Assembly (NCBI GenBank): GCA_963205435.1
Contig: CAUJIV010000099.1
Coordinates: 1-64,000, forward strand
Origin: Pseudomonadota bacterium
GTDB lineage: Bacteria > Pseudomonadota > Gammaproteobacteria > Burkholderiales > Rhodocyclaceae
DNA length: 64,000 nucleotides
Direction: 5' to 3'
Part shown: positions 27,769-40,776 of the stretch, piece after piece
Layout of the letters: every line of letters begins with the position of its first letter
Position numbering within the stretch: the first letter of the stretch is position 1
Program-made: the position numbers and the translations under genes
The notes under the pieces: generated by a model
The model's database searches: none
What the model was told of the DNA's origin: nothing
Seen by the model: only the letters and a program-made list of their open reading frames with translations

Positions 27769-28155
27769 GTGAAGCGCGACGAGGGCGGGCTGCAGAGAAA
27801 CGTGCTGGGCGGGCCGCTCGGCGTCTGCAGCGAGCAGCCGGTGACCGGCTTCTACCGCACCGGCAGCTGCGACACCGGTCCCGACGACATCGGCCGCCAC
27901 ACCGTCTGCATCGTCGCCAGCGAGGAGTTCCTCGCCTTCTCGAAGAGCCGCGGCAACGACCTGTCGACGCCGGCGCCGCAGTGGCAGTTTCCCGGCGTGT
28001 TGCCCGGCCAGCGCTGGTGCCTGTGCGCCTCGCGCTGGCGGGAGGCGTGGCAGGCCGGCATGGCGCCCCCGGTGGTGCTGCACGCCACCAACGAGGCGAC
28101 GCTGGATCTGATTCCGCTGGAAGTGCTGAAGCGCTACGCCGTCGATCCCGACTGA
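27769..28155 (+). CDS. DUF2237 family protein
   Basis: The 128-residue product, from a GTG start, has the diagnostic NVLGGPLGVCSEQPVTGFYRTGSCDTGPDDIGRHTVC, FLAFSKSRGNDLSTP and PGQRWCLCASRW. Several conserved cysteines and the aspartates hint at metal or cofactor binding, but no activity is established for the family. It lies 49 bp after iscX and may be cotranscribed. Convergent with the DUF1015 gene. Confidence 0.88.
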   Translation: MKRDEGGLQRNVLGGPLGVCSEQPVTGFYRTGSCDTGPDDIGRHTVCIVASEEFLAFSKSRGNDLSTPAPQWQFPGVLPGQRWCLCASRWREAWQAGMAPPVVLHATNEATLDLIPLEVLKRYAVDPD

Positions 28156-28177
28156 CGGCCGCCCGCCCGGGGGCCGC

Positions 28178-29419
28178 TCAGTCGAGGGCGTGCGAGACCA
28201 GTCCGTCGGCCAGCTTCGGCTCGAACCAGGTCGATTTGGGCGGCATCACCGAGCCTTCGTCGGCCACTGCCATCAGTTCCTCCATGCCGGTCGGGTGCAG
28301 GGCGAAGGCCGCTGCCATCTCGCCGCTATCGACCCTGCGCTCCAGTTCCTCCAGTCCGCGGATGCCGCCGACGAAGTCGATGCGCTTGTCGCGGCGCAGG
28401 TCCTTGATGGCGAGCACCGGGCCGAGCAGGTTGTCGGAGAGCAGGCTGACATCGAGCCGCCCGACCGGATCGTCGTGGGGGATCAGGTGCTGGTGGATGG
28501 TCAGGCGATACCACTGCCCTGGCAGATAGAGGCTGAACTCGCCGCGCTGCATCGGCCGGTAGCGCGGCGCGCACACCGAGACGACGAAGCGGTCGGTCAG
28601 GCGGGCGAGGAAGCCCATGGTGCTCAGCCCGTTGAGGTCCCTCACCACGCGGTTGTAGTCGAAGATGCGCATCTGCCGCCGCGGGAAGATGACGGCGAGA
28701 AAGTGGTTGTAATCCTCCTCGCCGCTGGGATGCGGATTCCTCGCCTGGCGCGCCGCCGCCACCCGCGAGGCGGCGGCCGAGCGATGGTGACCGTCGGCGA
28801 TGTAGAGCGCCGGCATGGCGTCGAAGAGGGCGGTCAGCCGCTGCTGCGTCGCCTCGTCGCGAATCGACCAGATGGCGTGGCGGATGCCGTCGTCGGCCGT
28901 CAGGTCGGCGTCGGCGGCGCCGGCGCTGGCGCCTGCCAGGAGGGCGTCGACCTCGGACGCGTCCGGGTGGGCCAGCAGAACCGGTCCGGTCTGCGCGTTG
29001 AGCGCCTCGATCTGGCGCACGCGGTCGTCCTCCTTGTCCGGCCGGGTGAACTCGTGCTTGCGGATGCGGTTGCTGTTGTAGTCGGCCACCGAGGCGGCGG
29101 CGACCAGTCCGGTCTGGACGTGGTCGCCCATCGTCAGGCGGTAGACGTAGTAGCAGGGCGTTGCATCCTGCGCCAGCACGCCGTCGGCGAACATCCTGAG
29201 GAAGTTCTCCCGCGACTTGGCGTATACCTCGGCGGAATAGTGGTCGATCTCGGGCGGCAGGTCGATTTCCGCCTTGGAGACATGGAGGAAGCTGTTCGGC
29301 CGGCCGGCCGCGCGCGCGCGCGCCTCGTCGGCGGAGAGGACGTCGTAGGGCGGCGCGGCGACCTCGCCGGCGCGGCCGGCCGCCGGGCGGATGCCGCGGA
29401 AGGGCTTGATGAGCGACAT
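28178..29419 (-). CDS. DUF1015 domain protein
   Basis: A 413-residue cytosolic protein with the DUF1015 landmarks: KPFRGIRPAAG, APPYDVLSADEARA, IRKHEFTRPDKEDDRVRQIEALNAQTGPVLLAH, and IADGHHRSAAASRVA. The family is broadly distributed in bacteria; its biochemical function is not established. It follows aroG on the same strand with 37 bp between and could be in the mfd-aroG transcript. Confidence 0.85.
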   Translation of the reverse strand: MSLIKPFRGIRPAAGRAGEVAAPPYDVLSADEARARAAGRPNSFLHVSKAEIDLPPEIDHYSAEVYAKSRENFLRMFADGVLAQDATPCYYVYRLTMGDHVQTGLVAAASVADYNSNRIRKHEFTRPDKEDDRVRQIEALNAQTGPVLLAHPDASEVDALLAGASAGAADADLTADDGIRHAIWSIRDEATQQRLTALFDAMPALYIADGHHRSAAASRVAAARQARNPHPSGEEDYNHFLAVIFPRRQMRIFDYNRVVRDLNGLSTMGFLARLTDRFVVSVCAPRYRPMQRGEFSLYLPGQWYRLTIHQHLIPHDDPVGRLDVSLLSDNLLGPVLAIKDLRRDKRIDFVGGIRGLEELERRVDSGEMAAAFALHPTGMEELMAVADEGSVMPPKSTWFEPKLADGLVSHALD

Positions 29420-29456
29420 GATTCGATGAGCGGTGTGTTGGAGGGTCGGTTGCGGA

Positions 29457-30529
29457 TCAGCCGGCCAGGCGCCGCTCGAGGACGCCCTGCAGCGCCTCGC
29501 GCGCCTTGCGGATCATGGCTTCGGTGGTCGGCCAGTCGACGCAGGCGTCGGTGACCGAGCAGCCGTACTTCAGCCGGCTCAGGTCTTCCGGTATGGGCTG
29601 GTTGCCCCATTCGAGGTTGCTCTCCACCATCAGGCCGACGATGGACTGGTTGCCCTCGCGGATCTGGTGCACCACGTCCGACATGACCAGCGGCTGTAGC
29701 GCCGGGTCCTTCAGCGAGTTGGCGTGCGAGCAGTCGACGACGATGTTCTGCCGGATGCCGGCCTTCGCCAGCGCCCGCTCGGCCATGCAGACGCTGACGG
29801 TGTCGAAGTTCGAGCGCCCCTCGCCGCCGCGCAGCACGATGTGGCCGTAGGAATTGCCCTGGGTGCGCACGATGGCCGAGCGGCCCTGCATGTTGATGCC
29901 GAGGAAGCTGTGCGGGCTGGAGGCCGACTTGATGGCGTTGATGGCCGGCAGGATGTCGCCGTCGGTGGCGTTCTTGAAACCGACCGGGGTGGACAGGCCG
30001 GAGGCCATCTCGCGGTGGGTCTGCGACTCCGAGGTGCGCGCGCCGATGGCGGTCCAGCTGATCAGGTCGCCGAGGTACTGCGGCGCGATCGGGTCGAGCG
30101 CCTCGGTCGCCGCCGGCAGGCCGAGCTCGGCGATCCGCATGAGGAACTCGCGCGCCTTCTGCATGCCTTCCTCGATGTGGAAGGAGTCGTCCATGCGCGG
30201 GTCGTTGATGAAGCCCTTCCAGCCGGCGGAGGTGCGCGGCTTCTCGAAATACACGCGCATGACGAGGAGCAGCGTGTCGCCGACCTCGTCGGCGAGCCGC
30301 TTCAGCCGCTGCGCGTAATCGTAGCCGGCCAGCGGGTCGTGGATCGAGCAGGGGCCGACGACGACGAAGAGCCGCGGGTCCTTGCGGTCGAGGATGGCCT
30401 TGATGGCCTCGCGGCCGGCATAGACGGTTTCGCCGGCGCGCTCGGTCAGCGGCACGCGGGCATTGATCTCTTCCGGCGAGGGCATCAGGTCGAAGGCGCC
30501 GATGCGCAGGTTTTCCAGCTGTTGCAGGG

Positions 30530-30533
<4 letters not shown>
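29457..30533 (-). CDS. aroG: 3-deoxy-7-phosphoheptulonate synthase (DAHP synthase, class I)
   Basis: The 358-residue class I (AroFGH) enzyme contains VVVGPCSIHDPLAGYDYAQRL, RVYFEKPRTSAGWKGFINDP, GARTSESQTHREMASG and NIVVDCSHANSLKDP. These supply the PEP and erythrose-4-phosphate site and the metal ligands. It catalyses the first step of the shikimate pathway. The N-terminal extension (about 30 residues) fits a feedback-regulated E. coli-type isozyme; which amino acid is sensed is not certain. The start overlaps the mfd stop (ATGA). Confidence 0.93.
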
Positions 30534-34003
<3,470 letters not shown>

Positions 34004-34054
34004 TCCGGGAGGAGGCGAGGGGGAGCTTGCGGACAACGGCTTCTCAAAGGGGGA

Positions 34055-34060
34055 ATTATA
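34055..34060 (-). promoter_or_regulatory. Candidate -10 box of mfd
   Basis: TATAAT on the minus strand, 52 bp before the chosen mfd ATG. The -35 region is poor. The position supports the ATG at 34003 over the TTG at 34036. Confidence 0.5.
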
Positions 34061-34122
34061 CCGGCTTGCCGCCTGCGCCCCGATGTGCTGTCATGGCGCG
34101 GTATCGAGGCGAGGATTCCCGC

Positions 34123-34758
34123 ATGATCTATCGCGACAGGGACGAGGCGGCACGGCTGCTGGCCGACAGGCTGCTCGAGTACAAGGGGCGCAAGCCGCTG
34201 GTGCTGGCCATCCCGCGCGGCGCCGTGCCGATGGCGCGGCGGATCGCCGAAGCGCTCGAGGGCGAGTTCGACGTCGTGCTGGCGCGCAAGCTCGGCGCTC
34301 CCGGCAATCCGGAATTCGCCGTCGGCGCCATCGACGAATCCGGCCGGGTCCATCTTTCCCCCCATGCCGCGCTGGCCGGCGCGGACGAGGCCTGGGTCGC
34401 GCGCGCCAGGGCGCGCGAGCTGGAAGTGATTCGCCGGCGTCGCGCCGCCTATTCGCCGCTGCGTCCGCCGATCGACCCGGCCGGTCGCGTCGTCATCGTC
34501 GTCGACGACGGGCTGGCCACCGGCGCCACCATGATGGCCGCCCTGCATGGCTTGCGCAGCCGCGGTCCGCAAACACTGGTCTGCGCCGTGCCGGTGGCGC
34601 CGCCGGACACCCTCGCCGAAGTGGGCCGCCTGGCCGACGCCGTGGTGTGCCTGCAGGCGCCGCATGACTTCCGGGCGGTCGGCCAGTTCTACGCCGACTT
34701 CAGCCAGGTCTGCGACGAGGAAGTGACCGCGCTGCTGGCGGAAGAAAGCCGTACATGA
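34123..34758 (+). CDS. Phosphoribosyltransferase family protein
   Basis: The 211-residue type I PRTase (MIYRDRDEAARLLADRLLEY) has the PRPP-binding motif VVIVVDDGLATGATMMAAL and the early PRGAVPMARRIAEAL strand. Proteins of this sort are often annotated as predicted phosphoribosyltransferases without known base specificity. The ATG at 34123 follows GAGGCGAGGATTCCC. It diverges from mfd and its stop overlaps the cupin gene start (ATGA), suggesting paired expression. Confidence 0.85.
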   Translation: MIYRDRDEAARLLADRLLEYKGRKPLVLAIPRGAVPMARRIAEALEGEFDVVLARKLGAPGNPEFAVGAIDESGRVHLSPHAALAGADEAWVARARARELEVIRRRRAAYSPLRPPIDPAGRVVIVVDDGLATGATMMAALHGLRSRGPQTLVCAVPVAPPDTLAEVGRLADAVVCLQAPHDFRAVGQFYADFSQVCDEEVTALLAEESRT

Positions 34759-35141
34759 AGACCCGGCTCGAGGACTGCCCTGCGTACCTGACCCGCGATG
34801 GCTCGGAGATCCGCGAGCTGATGCACCCTGCCGTCCATGGCAATCGCGCCCAGAGCCTGGCCGAGGCGCGGCTGCCGGCCGGCGCGCGCACCCTCCTGCA
34901 CCGCCACCTCGCCAGCGAGGAGCTCTACCACGTCACGGCCGGCGCCGGCCTGCTCACCCTCGGCGAGAAGAAGATCCGGCTCGAAGCCGGCGACACGGCG
35001 CTGATCCCGCCCGGCACGCCGCACTGCATCGAGGCGCTTGGCGGCGAGCCCCTGAGCATTCTCTGCTGCTGCAGCCCGGCCTACCGGCACGAGGACACGG
35101 AGATTCTCGAGCAGGCGCGGCCGGGCGAGCCTGCAGGCTGA
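34755..35141 (+). CDS. Cupin domain protein
   Basis: A 128-residue single-domain cupin. The metal motifs are LHRHLASEELYHVTAGAGLLTLG (motif 1) and GDTALIPPGTPHCIEALG (motif 2). No substrate is indicated; such proteins include small dioxygenases, epimerases and sensors. Starts within the PRTase stop. Convergent with fliR after 16 bp. Confidence 0.85.
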   Translation: MKTRLEDCPAYLTRDGSEIRELMHPAVHGNRAQSLAEARLPAGARTLLHRHLASEELYHVTAGAGLLTLGEKKIRLEAGDTALIPPGTPHCIEALGGEPLSILCCCSPAYRHEDTEILEQARPGEPAG

Positions 35142-35157
35142 GGCGGGGAGAAGAAAA

Positions 35158-35946
35158 TCAGGGCAGGCCGCCGCCGGCCCGCATCACTGCCGTGACGGCC
35201 TCGTAGCCCTGGACGAAGAGATTTTCCAGGGCCGGCGAGAAATGCGGCATCGACAGCGCCAGCATGGCGAAGCCGGCCATCAGGGTGACGGGAAAGCCGA
35301 CGGCGAAGAGGTTGAGCGTCGGCGCCACCTTGGTCAGCACGCCGAGCGCGATGTTGGCGACCAGCAGGGCGCCGATCAGCGGCAGCGCCAGCAGCACGCC
35401 GATCGAGAAGATCGCCGCCGCCCAGCGCGCCACGGTTTCCCAGCGGATGGCCAGCACCGGCTCGCCGACCGGCAGGGCGGAGAAGCTCTCCGCCAGCAGC
35501 GCCAGCAGCGCCAGGTGGCCGTCGAAGGCGAGGAAAAACAGCAGGGCAAGCAGGCCGAGGAACTCCGCCAGCACCGGCGACTGGCCGGCGTTCTGCGGAT
35601 CGTAGAAGACAGCGAAGCCGAGGCCCATCTGCAGGCCGATCAGCTCGCCGGCGAGGTCGATGCCGGCGAAGACGATGCGCATGGTGAAGCCGAGCGCGAT
35701 GCCGATCAGGCCCTGCTGCAGGAAGATGGCCAGCCCCGCCCACGAGGCCGGCGCGATCTGCGGCGGCGCCGGCAGCATCGGCGCCACGGCGAAGGTCGCC
35801 GCCAGGCCGGCGAGCAGCTTGACCCGCATCGGCAGCGCGGCATTGTTGAACACCGGCGCCGTGGCGATCAGGCCGAGCACGCGCGCCAGCGGAAACATGA
35901 AGGCGGCCAGCCAGGCATCGAGCTGGGCGTCGGTGATCGAGAGCAT
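35158..35946 (-). CDS. fliR: Flagellar export apparatus protein FliR
   Basis: The 262-residue membrane protein begins MLSITDAQLDAWLAAFMFPLARVLGLIATAPVF and has the conserved GVLTKVAPTLNLFAVGFPVTLMAGF near the C-terminus. It forms the export gate core with FliP and FliQ in the flagellar type III system. It is the last gene of the fliF-R run. Confidence 0.95.
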   Translation of the reverse strand: MLSITDAQLDAWLAAFMFPLARVLGLIATAPVFNNAALPMRVKLLAGLAATFAVAPMLPAPPQIAPASWAGLAIFLQQGLIGIALGFTMRIVFAGIDLAGELIGLQMGLGFAVFYDPQNAGQSPVLAEFLGLLALLFFLAFDGHLALLALLAESFSALPVGEPVLAIRWETVARWAAAIFSIGVLLALPLIGALLVANIALGVLTKVAPTLNLFAVGFPVTLMAGFAMLALSMPHFSPALENLFVQGYEAVTAVMRAGGGLP

Positions 35947-35968
35947 GGTGGCGGGCCCGGCCGGGCGA

Positions 35969-36238
35969 TCAGCCGATCAGGCCCGGAATCGATTCGTAGA
36001 GCCGCCGCATGTAATCGGTGATCACCGTCAGCATCCACGGGCCGGCGAGGACGAGAGTGAGGAACATGGCGACCAGCTTCGGCACGAAGGTCAGCGTCAT
36101 CTCGTTGATCTGCGTCGCCGCCTGGAAGATGCTGACCACCAGGCCGGTGACAAGCGCGGCGAGGAAGATCGGCATGGAAATGAGCAGCGTCACCTCGATG
36201 GCGACGCGGCCGAGCTCGACGACGGTGGCAGGGGTCAT
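35969..36238 (-). CDS. fliQ: Flagellar export apparatus protein FliQ
   Basis: An 89-residue protein with two membrane helices; QEMTLTFVPK-type motif present as INEMTLTFVPKLVAMF and an N-terminal TVVELGRVAIEVTLLISMPIF. It belongs to the FliPQR gate and lies between fliP and fliR. Confidence 0.95.
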   Translation of the reverse strand: MTPATVVELGRVAIEVTLLISMPIFLAALVTGLVVSIFQAATQINEMTLTFVPKLVAMFLTLVLAGPWMLTVITDYMRRLYESIPGLIG

Positions 36239-36252
36239 GGCGGTCCTGCTCC

Positions 36253-36987
36253 TTATCCGAAACTCTCGACGAGCGAGCCGATCACCAGGTTCCAGCCATC
36301 GACCAGCACGAAGAGCATGATCTTGAATGGCAGCGAGACGATCACCGGCGACATCATCATCATGCCCATCGACATCAGCGTGCTCGCCACCACCATGTCG
36401 ATGATGAGGAAGGGGATGAAGACGATGAAGCCGATCTGGAAGGCCGTCTTCAGCTCCGAGGTGACGAAGGCCGGGATGAGCACGCGCATCGGCAGGTCCT
36501 CGGGCTTGTCCACCTTGGGCGCCTTGCCGATGCGGGCGAAGAGACCGAGGTCGGCGCTGCGCGTCTGCTTCAGCATGAAGGCGCGCAGCGGCACGGCGCC
36601 GCGCGCCACCGCCTCCTCGAAGCCGATCCGGTTCTCCGACAGCGGCAGGTAGGCGTCGCTGTAGACCTTGTCCGTCACCGGCGCCATGACGAAGAAGGTG
36701 AGGAACAGGGCGAGGCCGACCAGCACCTGGTTGGGCGGCGAGGTCTGCGTGCCGAGCGCGTGGCGCAGCAGCGAGAGCACGATGATGATGCGCGTGAAGG
36801 AGGACATCATCAGCACCAGCGCCGGCAGGAAGGACAGCGCCGTGATGAACAGCAGGGTCTGGATCGACAGGGTGTAGGTCTGGCCGCCGCCGGCCGCCGG
36901 CGCGCTGGTGAACGCCGGCAGGCCCTGCGCCAGCGCCGTCGCCGGCAGCAGCAGGCCAAGCATCGCCAGCAGGCGGCTAGCCGGCAT
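36253..36987 (-). CDS. fliP: Flagellar export apparatus protein FliP
   Basis: A 244-residue export gate protein with a cleavable signal ([21 protein letters not shown]), the conserved [49 protein letters not shown], and the C-terminal [38 protein letters not shown]. It overlaps the fliO end by 11 bp. Confidence 0.97.
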   Translation of the reverse strand: MPASRLLAMLGLLLPATALAQGLPAFTSAPAAGGGQTYTLSIQTLLFITALSFLPALVLMMSSFTRIIIVLSLLRHALGTQTSPPNQVLVGLALFLTFFVMAPVTDKVYSDAYLPLSENRIGFEEAVARGAVPLRAFMLKQTRSADLGLFARIGKAPKVDKPEDLPMRVLIPAFVTSELKTAFQIGFIVFIPFLIIDMVVASTLMSMGMMMMSPVIVSLPFKIMLFVLVDGWNLVIGSLVESFG

Positions 36988-37396
36988 GCTTGCGCTCCAT
37001 CAGCTGCTTCAGGCGGGCGGCGAAGTCCTGGCCGCGCCCCTCCTCGCCAGGCGCCGCGGTGGCGAGGCTGCCGCGCGGCATCTGGTGCACGGCGCTGACC
37101 TGGCCGGGGGCGACGCCGACCAGCAGCCAGGTGTCCTCCAGCTCGAGCAGCACGACGCGCTCGCGCGGCCCGACCGAGACGCCGGCGATGACGCGCAGTG
37201 CGCCTGCCGCGATGCCCTTCGGCGCCGTCAGGCGCTTGAGCAGCCAGAGCGTGCCGACGAGGACGGCGAGGACGGCGCCGAGCCCGAGCAGCATCTGCAG
37301 GAAATTGATGCCGGCCGCCGGCAGCGGCGCGGCCGCCTGCTGCGCCAGGGCGGCGTGCGGCAGGGCGGCGAGCGGAGTCAGGCAGATTTTGCGCAT
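36977..37396 (-). CDS. fliO: Flagellar biosynthesis protein FliO
   Basis: A 139-residue protein with a single membrane helix ([25 protein letters not shown]) followed by a small cytoplasmic domain ([28 protein letters not shown]). FliO assists FliP assembly. Position between fliN and fliP supports the call. An N-terminal hydrophobic stretch may be a signal sequence. Confidence 0.9.
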   Translation of the reverse strand: MRKICLTPLAALPHAALAQQAAAPLPAAGINFLQMLLGLGAVLAVLVGTLWLLKRLTAPKGIAAGALRVIAGVSVGPRERVVLLELEDTWLLVGVAPGQVSAVHQMPRGSLATAAPGEEGRGQDFAARLKQLMERKHAG

Positions 37397-37497
37397 GCCG
37401 GCAGACTACTGCCGGCGCGGGGAAAGCGAGACGGGGATTAGGCGGCAAAAACCGCCGCAATTCCGGCGCTGCCGGCCGCCGGACGGGCGGCGGCGGG

Positions 37498-37896
37498 CTA
37501 GCGGTTCAGCTTGCGCATGCGCTCGCTGGGCGTGATGATGTCGGTCAGGCGGATGCCGAACTTCTCGTTGACCACCACTACCTCGCCCTGGGCGATCAGG
37601 GTGCCGTTCACCAGCACGTCCATCGGCTCGCCGGCGAGGGTGTCGAGCTCGACGATCGAGCCGTGGGCCAGCTGCAGCAGGTTGCGGATGGAGATCCTGG
37701 TGCGGCCGAGCTCGACGGTCATCTGCACCGGGATGTCGAGGATCATGTCGAAATCCTGCATCGCCGCCGCCTTGGCGCTGTCGCCGAGCGGCTGGAAGAT
37801 CTCCGCCGGCCGCGCCTGGGCGGCCGCCTGCTCATTCGTGGCGGCGTCCCAGTCATCTGCGGTGGCCTGCTGGCCGCTGGTGTCATTGTCGGACAT
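37498..37896 (-). CDS. fliN: Flagellar motor switch protein FliN
   Basis: The product (132 residues from MSDNDTSGQQ) has the SpoA domain MILDIPVQMTVELGRTRISIRNLLQLAHGSIVELDTLAGEPMDVLVNGTLIAQGEVVVVNEKFGIRLTDI, typical FliN. The ATG at 37896, 11 bp after fliM, is chosen; the longer track ORF begins inside fliM. It forms the bottom of the C-ring and helps dock the export ATPase. Confidence 0.95.
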   Translation of the reverse strand: MSDNDTSGQQATADDWDAATNEQAAAQARPAEIFQPLGDSAKAAAMQDFDMILDIPVQMTVELGRTRISIRNLLQLAHGSIVELDTLAGEPMDVLVNGTLIAQGEVVVVNEKFGIRLTDIITPSERMRKLNR

Positions 37897-37907
37897 GATG
37901 TCTGCTC

Positions 37908-38894
37908 CTATGGATTTTCGCCCTTTTCGGCCGCCAGGAAACGCTCGACCTTGAGGGCGTACTGGCCGTTCTGCAGGCCGTAGCGGCACTCCATCACCGG
38001 CGTGTTGCTCACCTCGGCGACGATGGTCTCGGCGATGTCGAAGGGAATGATGTCGCCCGCCTTCATCTTGATGATCTGGCCGAGCGTGATGTCCCTGCTG
38101 CCGAGCCGGGCGACCAGCTCGACGTCGGCCGACTGCAGCTGCCGCGTCAGCGTGCCGATCCAGCGCTTGTCCGAGGCGAGATGATCGCCCTGCATGGTGC
38201 TGTAGAGCAGGTCGCGGATCGGCTCGAGCATGGAATAGGGCATGCAGATCTGCATTTCCGCCGAGGCGCCGGAGAACTCGAGCGTCACCGTGTAGCTGAT
38301 GACGACTTCGCTCGGCATGGCGATGTTGGCGAACTGGGAGTTCACTTCCGAGCGGATGTACTCCAGCTTCAGCTCGAAGACCGGCTTCCAGGCCTTTTCC
38401 AGCTCGGCGAAGACCACGTTGAGCAGGCTCTGGATGATGCGCTGCTCGGTGGCCGTGAACTCGCGGCCCTCGACGCGGGTGTGGAAGCGGCCGTTGCCGC
38501 CGAACATGGTGTCGACGACGAGGAACACCAGGTTCGGGTCGAGCACGATCAGGCCGGTGCCGCGCAGCGGGTTGAAATGCACCAGATTGAGGTTGCTCGG
38601 CACCACCAGGTTGCGGGTGAATTCGCTGTACTTCTGCACGCGCACCGGACCGAAGACGGTCTCCAGGCTGCGGTGCATGTAGTTGAACAGGCCGATGCGC
38701 AGGTTGCGGGCGAAGCGCTCGTTGATCAGCTCCATCGTCGGCATGCGGCCGCGCACGATGCGCTCCTGGCGGCCGATGTCGTAGGGCTTCACGCCGCTCT
38801 CGGCCGGCGCTTCCTGCGCCGGCTCGTCGGCCTCGCCGGTGACGCCCTTGAGCAGGGCGTCGACCTCTTCCTGGGAGAGAAAATCCTGGGCCAT
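37908..38894 (-). CDS. fliM: Flagellar motor switch protein FliM
   Basis: The 328-residue protein has an N-terminal CheY-P-binding segment (MAQDFLSQEEVDALLKGVTG), a CheC-like middle domain (RGTGLIVLDPNLVFLVVDTMFGG, ENPQFANI-like SQFANIAMPSEVV) and the C-terminal SpoA domain (LVARLGSRDITLGQIIKMKAGDIIPFD). It is the C-ring switch protein. Confidence 0.96.
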   Translation of the reverse strand: MAQDFLSQEEVDALLKGVTGEADEPAQEAPAESGVKPYDIGRQERIVRGRMPTMELINERFARNLRIGLFNYMHRSLETVFGPVRVQKYSEFTRNLVVPSNLNLVHFNPLRGTGLIVLDPNLVFLVVDTMFGGNGRFHTRVEGREFTATEQRIIQSLLNVVFAELEKAWKPVFELKLEYIRSEVNSQFANIAMPSEVVISYTVTLEFSGASAEMQICMPYSMLEPIRDLLYSTMQGDHLASDKRWIGTLTRQLQSADVELVARLGSRDITLGQIIKMKAGDIIPFDIAETIVAEVSNTPVMECRYGLQNGQYALKVERFLAAEKGENP

Positions 38895-38907
38895 GGGGCT
38901 TCGGCGG

Positions 38908-39546
38908 CTACTGGATGATGAAGGAGGTGAAGAACACGCTCTGCACCGGATCGTCGGCCGCCGCCTTCGCCAGGACCTTTGCCGGCCTGGCCGTCACGGC
39001 ATTCTCGTCCTGCTCCGTCGTTTCTTCGCCGGAGGCGGTGGCGTCGGCCGGCTCCGCGCTCGCCGGCTCCTCGAGCACGATCGGCTTGATCGGCTTGCCG
39101 GCCGCGGCCAGCAGGATGTTGCCGGCCGTCTGCCGCATTTCCTCGGCGAGGCGCTCGCGGCCCTCGCCCGAGGAGATCTGGCTCGGCTTCTTCGACGCCA
39201 GCAGAGTCAGCATGCGGTGACGGACCTCCGGCATGTGCAGCTTGATGGCATCAACCGCGGACGGATCGAGAACCTTCAGCGTCGCCGCCACCTGCAGGTA
39301 CTGTTCGCCCTCATCAGAGGAGAGGTTGACCGTAAACGGTTCCAGCGCGACGAAGATCGGCGCCTTTGCCGCCACCGGCTTTTGCTCCGGCGCCTGTTCG
39401 CTCTTGCCCTGGAGAAAGAAATAGCCTCCCCCGCCCGCGGCGGCGAGCAGCACGACCAGGCCGATGACCAGCGGCAGCTTGCTTTTCTTGCGCGGCTTCT
39501 CCTCGCCGGCTTCTTCCTTCTCCCTGGCGTCTGGCGCTTTCGCCAT
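38908..39546 (-). CDS. fliL: Flagellar basal body-associated protein FliL
   Basis: The 212-residue protein has a Lys-rich cytoplasmic start, one membrane helix (LPLVIGLVVLLAAAGGGGYFFL) and a periplasmic domain with FVALEPFTVNLSSDEGEQYLQVAATLKV. A disordered alanine/acid-rich segment (about residues 145-185) precedes the DPVQSVFFTSFIIQ end. FliL interacts with the stators. It lies upstream of fliM on the same strand. Confidence 0.93.
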   Translation of the reverse strand: MAKAPDAREKEEAGEEKPRKKSKLPLVIGLVVLLAAAGGGGYFFLQGKSEQAPEQKPVAAKAPIFVALEPFTVNLSSDEGEQYLQVAATLKVLDPSAVDAIKLHMPEVRHRMLTLLASKKPSQISSGEGRERLAEEMRQTAGNILLAAAGKPIKPIVLEEPASAEPADATASGEETTEQDENAVTARPAKVLAKAAADDPVQSVFFTSFIIQ

Positions 39547-39637
39547 GAATCGCTCCCGTTCTCCGATTATTCGTGAGGTTACCGTGGGACTTCGTCGACT
39601 AATCCTTCATTCGCCCGCTGCATGTCGTGGCGGCGCA

Positions 39638-40705
39638 TCAGGCGAAGGTGTCGATCATGCCTTCGCTGCGATAGGCCCACCCTGTCGCCAATGGCGCTTC
39701 TGCCCGTTCGCCGCCGTGCCGATAGCCGTCGCCGGCAGGGTGTTCAGACGGCAGGTTGCCGCCTTCCTGGCGCGACGACTCGGCATTGACGCTGGCCTGA
39801 CCGAGGCTGATGCCGGCCTCGGCGAGGATTTCCCGCAGCCGCGGCAGGGCCTGCTCGAGCGCCTCGCGCGCGGCGGGGCTGGCCGAGACGAAGGTCGCGC
39901 TGGTCTGATCGCCGCTGATCGAAATGCTGACTTCGAGGCGGCCAAGATGCGGTGGCGTCAGCGTCAGCTCGGCGCGGCTCTCCTGGCGATTCGCCAACAG
40001 GGTGATTTTCTGGCCGATCTCGCCCTCCCAGCCGCGCGCGCCCAGTGGCGTCGTCACCGGCAGGGATACGACCGGCCTGCCGGCTTGCGGCTCTTGAGAA
40101 ACCGTCGCTGCCGCTGCCAGATGCGGCGCCTGCCAGATCTCGCCGGCCTTCTGCCCGGTCGGTTCTGCCGCTGCCAGCTTGCCGGCCGAAGCAGCTGAGG
40201 CGACTTGCGCGGTTTCCTGGCCGCCGCTCAGGGATGCCAATGCCGAGCCCCCATTGGAGGCAGTGGCCGCAGAAGCTTCCGGCTTCGCCTGCTCGGTTTC
40301 TGCCGGCAGGGTTTCCCGATTCGCCGCCATGATCAAGCCCTGCCTGTCGATTGCGGGGGAAGCGGCGGGTATCTCCGGCTGCAGGGCAGTTCCTTGCGCA
40401 GGCTCCGCCGTCGCATCCTGTGGCATCAGGACGGGCAGTCCGGGCAGCAGGGCGGCAAGATCGATGATCTCGACTGGCATTTCATCCGCCTCGGCGCTCT
40501 CGGCCGTTTCGTCAGCGGGCAGCAAGGCGGCAAGATTTTCTGGCGAGAAGGCGTCTTTTGCCGGCAGGGCGATCTGTGCCGTCAGCAGACCGGCGAAATC
40601 GATACTGTCCTCAGTTGCCCCAAGGCCATTGGCGCCACCGGGCAGGGCGGCCTTTTCCGGGCTGGCGCCGGAACTGGACAAATTTACGACGGCGATCTGT
40701 GTCAT
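39638..40705 (-). CDS. fliK: Flagellar hook-length control protein FliK
   Basis: A 355-residue protein with a long Ala/Pro/Glu-rich disordered region and the C-terminal FliK domain: WEGEIGQKITLLANRQESRAELTLTPPHLGRLEVSISISGDQTSATFVSASPAAREALEQALPRLREIL. It is secreted as a hook-length ruler that switches export specificity via FlhB. Position between fliJ and fliL supports it. Confidence 0.93.
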   Translation of the reverse strand: MTQIAVVNLSSSGASPEKAALPGGANGLGATEDSIDFAGLLTAQIALPAKDAFSPENLAALLPADETAESAEADEMPVEIIDLAALLPGLPVLMPQDATAEPAQGTALQPEIPAASPAIDRQGLIMAANRETLPAETEQAKPEASAATASNGGSALASLSGGQETAQVASAASAGKLAAAEPTGQKAGEIWQAPHLAAAATVSQEPQAGRPVVSLPVTTPLGARGWEGEIGQKITLLANRQESRAELTLTPPHLGRLEVSISISGDQTSATFVSASPAAREALEQALPRLREILAEAGISLGQASVNAESSRQEGGNLPSEHPAGDGYRHGGERAEAPLATGWAYRSEGMIDTFA

Positions 40706-40776
40706 GGTGGCTACCTCGCAAGCATGAACTGCGAAGCTTCAGGTGCAAGGTTCGTGCCTGCTGCCTCTTTGCCGAC

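Noticed and set aside
39464-40198. Plus-strand ORFs across fliL and fliK
   Set aside because: Antisense shadows of clearly identified flagellar genes.
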